A DNA stretch of 7,038 bases, taken from contig JBMOHS010000193.1 of assembly GCA_049317725.1 (NCBI GenBank), positions 1 to 7,038 on the forward strand, read 5' to 3'. The position numbers and the translations under genes were made by a program. This stretch comes from CAIOZW01 sp049317725 (lineage in GTDB: Bacteria; Acidobacteriota; Blastocatellia; RBC074). This document shows positions 5,778-7,038 of the stretch, piece by piece (the first letter of the stretch is position 1; every line of letters begins with the position of its first letter). Below the pieces are notes generated by a model that worked only from the letters and a program-made list of their open reading frames with translations, was not told the origin of the DNA and searched no databases.

Positions 5778-6042
5778 TACGATCTCCTTTTCTATCCGGA
5801 TCAGCCCAATCAGCAGGTTGGTAGTTGTTGTTCCGTGGAGTAGGTGGGAGCTGGGCGGTCAAGGTTTCAGAGAATCGATCTTTTTTGTGCGGCAGAGGCA
5901 AGGTCAGAGACCATAGGTCTGATGAAGATCCCGCCCCTCGGAGGTTCCCGGCCCGTGCCCAACGATGGTGACGAGCAGCAGACCGACCCCTTCCAGCACC
6001 TGCGTGTCACGGTCATCCTTTCGCGTCTCCGACACCGTCTCC
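5778..6042. other. 265-base gap between anti-sigma and DUF4097 genes
   Basis: No gene is supported here. An 88-codon minus-strand frame covers part of it but runs out of frame through the DUF4097 signal-peptide region, so it is a shadow. On the minus strand a TTGACC (5861-5856) resembles a -35 box but lacks a matching -10. GGAAC-type ECF-like boxes occur without a well-spaced partner. A separate promoter for the DUF4097 gene is plausible given the gap length, but not shown. Confidence 0.4.
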
Positions 6043-6846
6043 TCACTCCCAGGGCAGAGCGATGTCACGCATCAGTTCGACCTTTCGGGCGTAGGCCGCG
6101 AGCAGAAAGTGTCCTGCGCTGAGATCGTTCGGGTTCTCCCGCAACGCGGCACGGCTCTCCTGGATCGACTTGTCGATCAACGCCAGACTCGATTCGTACT
6201 GCCGCGTTACCGTCGGATCGAGTGAGTCGCGCCGCCGGGCGATCGCCTGATTCAGCAAGCGGAGAGCACCCTGGTACTCCCTCTCCGCCCGTACAATCTG
6301 CTGTTGAATCAACTCCTGATCGCTCAGTCGACGTACCCGGCGTGCCGGAACTCTCACGGCAGGGGCGCTGGGCGTCGGCGTGATGCTTGGCGCGGGCGTT
6401 CGTCCAGCGTTGTGTACCGCTGGCTGGGGGGGCGGGAGGGCTTCCCCCCCCTCGCGCGTTGTGTCTCGAGTGAGCAGATAGCGCGTGCCAGTAATCGAGA
6501 GCGCCACCAGCAGCAAGGCGAAGGCTCCCTGTCGCAAGAGTACCCGGAAGTATCCATCCCCAAGTCGACTCCACCAGCGCTGCCCGGGACCGTTGATGCA
6601 AGCGGGCGCTGGTGCGTGACGAATCCGCTCACGAATTGTCGACCACATCTCGTTGGACGGCTCGATCTCCGTCCGCTCGCGAAAGACCGCGAAGGCGGCC
6701 GCCTCCGCCTCCAACTGGTTTCGCACCTCCTGACACGAGGGGCATGCCGCGAGGTGCGCCCGGACCTCGCCCGCGCGGCGCGCCGTCAGCTCGCCATCAA
6801 GAAGATCTTCGAGATCTCGTTGCATTCGTTCGCACGTCATCGCCAT
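6043..6846 (-). CDS. Membrane anti-sigma factor with N-terminal zinc finger (zf-HC2 type)
   Basis: This 267-residue protein likely holds the ECF sigma factor encoded just upstream at the membrane until a signal releases it. The N-terminal ZAS-type domain has C5 and the H31-AAC35-PSC38 motif (HxxxCxxC), with the leucine-rich helix DLEDLLDGELTARRAGEV typical of zf-HC2. A single membrane helix spans about residues 107-125. After it comes a P/T/A-rich linker (130-165) and a periplasmic helical, coiled-coil-like C-terminal domain (about 172-267) with a tetratricopeptide-like ALRENPNDLSAGHFLLAAYA stretch. Such tails occur in acidobacterial-type anti-sigma proteins. The gene starts 10 bases past the sigma stop. 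Two ATGs are possible: 6846 (AAGGA at a 4-base spacing) and 6840 (same site, 10 bases); the difference is two residues. The linker is encoded across G and C homopolymer runs, a possible slippage site. Confidence 0.87.
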   Translation of the reverse strand: MAMTCERMQRDLEDLLDGELTARRAGEVRAHLAACPSCQEVRNQLEAEAAAFAVFRERTEIEPSNEMWSTIRERIRHAPAPACINGPGQRWWSRLGDGYFRVLLRQGAFALLLVALSITGTRYLLTRDTTREGGEALPPPQPAVHNAGRTPAPSITPTPSAPAVRVPARRVRRLSDQELIQQQIVRAEREYQGALRLLNQAIARRRDSLDPTVTRQYESSLALIDKSIQESRAALRENPNDLSAGHFLLAAYARKVELMRDIALPWE

Positions 6847-6856
6847 TCCATCCTTC

Positions 6857-7038
6857 TCAATCCGCCTTCAAGTACGGAGCGATCCTGCGGCGCATCAATT
6901 GGCGCGCGCGATGCAGATCTGTTTTGAGCTTTCCGACCGAGTGGCCGGTGATCTGGCTGATCTCGTCGTAGCTCATCTCATGAAAAATTTTCAAGGTGAA
7001 GACGATTCGTTTGTCAGCGTCGAGTTCCAGCAGGGCTT
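6857..7038 (-). CDS. ECF RNA polymerase sigma factor, C-terminal part (5' end outside window)
   Basis: The last 59 residues are present, with the stop TGA at 6859-6857. The sequence runs ALLELDADKRIVFTLKIFHE, then MSYDEISQITGHSVGKLKTD, then LHRARQLMRRRIAPYLKAD. This is sigma region 4.2: the (P/D)xxxRxVFxLxxxxxMSYxEIxxIxGxSxGxxKxxLHRAR pattern forms the helix-turn-helix that reads the -35 element. 'LKTDLHRAR' in place of the usual 'VKSRLxRAR' is characteristic of a subset of ECF sigma factors. The anti-sigma gene begins 10 bases after the stop, so the two are co-transcribed and probably co-regulated. Region 2 lies beyond the window, so the ECF group cannot be set. Confidence 0.88.
   Translation of the reverse strand, partial: ALLELDADKRIVFTLKIFHEMSYDEISQITGHSVGKLKTDLHRARQLMRRRIAPYLKAD

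Noticed and set aside
5635..5901. 88-codon minus-strand frame between the anti-sigma and DUF4097 genes.
   Set aside because: About half of it runs out of frame through the well-supported DUF4097 signal-peptide region, and no motif is visible.

Overview
The window is a stretch of bacterial chromosome. Most genes look about 60% G+C by eye. It has two parts: a patchy, partly decayed accessory segment (about 1-3600), read mainly on the + strand, and an orderly minus-strand cell-envelope/sigma-factor block (about 3717-7038). The layout ECF sigma factor, zinc-finger anti-sigma factor, DUF4097 protein is common in Acidobacteriota, Gemmatimonadota, Nitrospirota and similar high-G+C Gram-negative phyla. 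The species cannot be fixed from this sequence.

Accessory part. The window opens inside the C-terminal winged-helix domain of a Fic-type or AlbA/RecG-like regulator (1-243). Next is a 51-codon ORF (350-505) that looks like the N-terminal stub of a small conserved hypothetical protein. A complete monofunctional peptidoglycan glycosyltransferase, mtgA (786-1544, minus), lies in a visibly A+T-richer patch and is probably acquired DNA. After about 400 bases with no convincing gene comes a complete Fic-family protein (1941-2990) with the catalytic HPFQDGNGR motif and its own inhibitory helix. Right behind it is a broken PIN-domain-like gene (2994-3341) with an in-frame TGA. A strong intrinsic terminator (3561-3597) closes the + strand region.

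Envelope/sigma part, all minus strand and listed in transcription order. The C-terminal part of an ECF sigma factor (7038-6857, entering from the window edge) is followed after 10 bases by a membrane anti-sigma factor with an HxxxCxxC zinc motif (6846-6043). After 265 bases comes an exported DUF4097 beta-repeat protein (5777-4980). A GC-rich hairpin follows, then a Tat-like exported serine hydrolase of the class C beta-lactamase/penicillin-binding fold (4847-3717). A reasonable reading is a membrane-signal-controlled sigma module with envelope proteins downstream. Only the sigma/anti-sigma pair is tightly spaced; membership of the other two genes in the same transcription unit or regulon is inference.

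No RNA gene, CRISPR array or intact mobile element was seen. The most unusual points are the decayed PIN-like locus behind Fic, the low-G+C mtgA insert, the paired homopolymer runs inside the anti-sigma gene, and the truncated small gene with an in-frame 14-base repeat.
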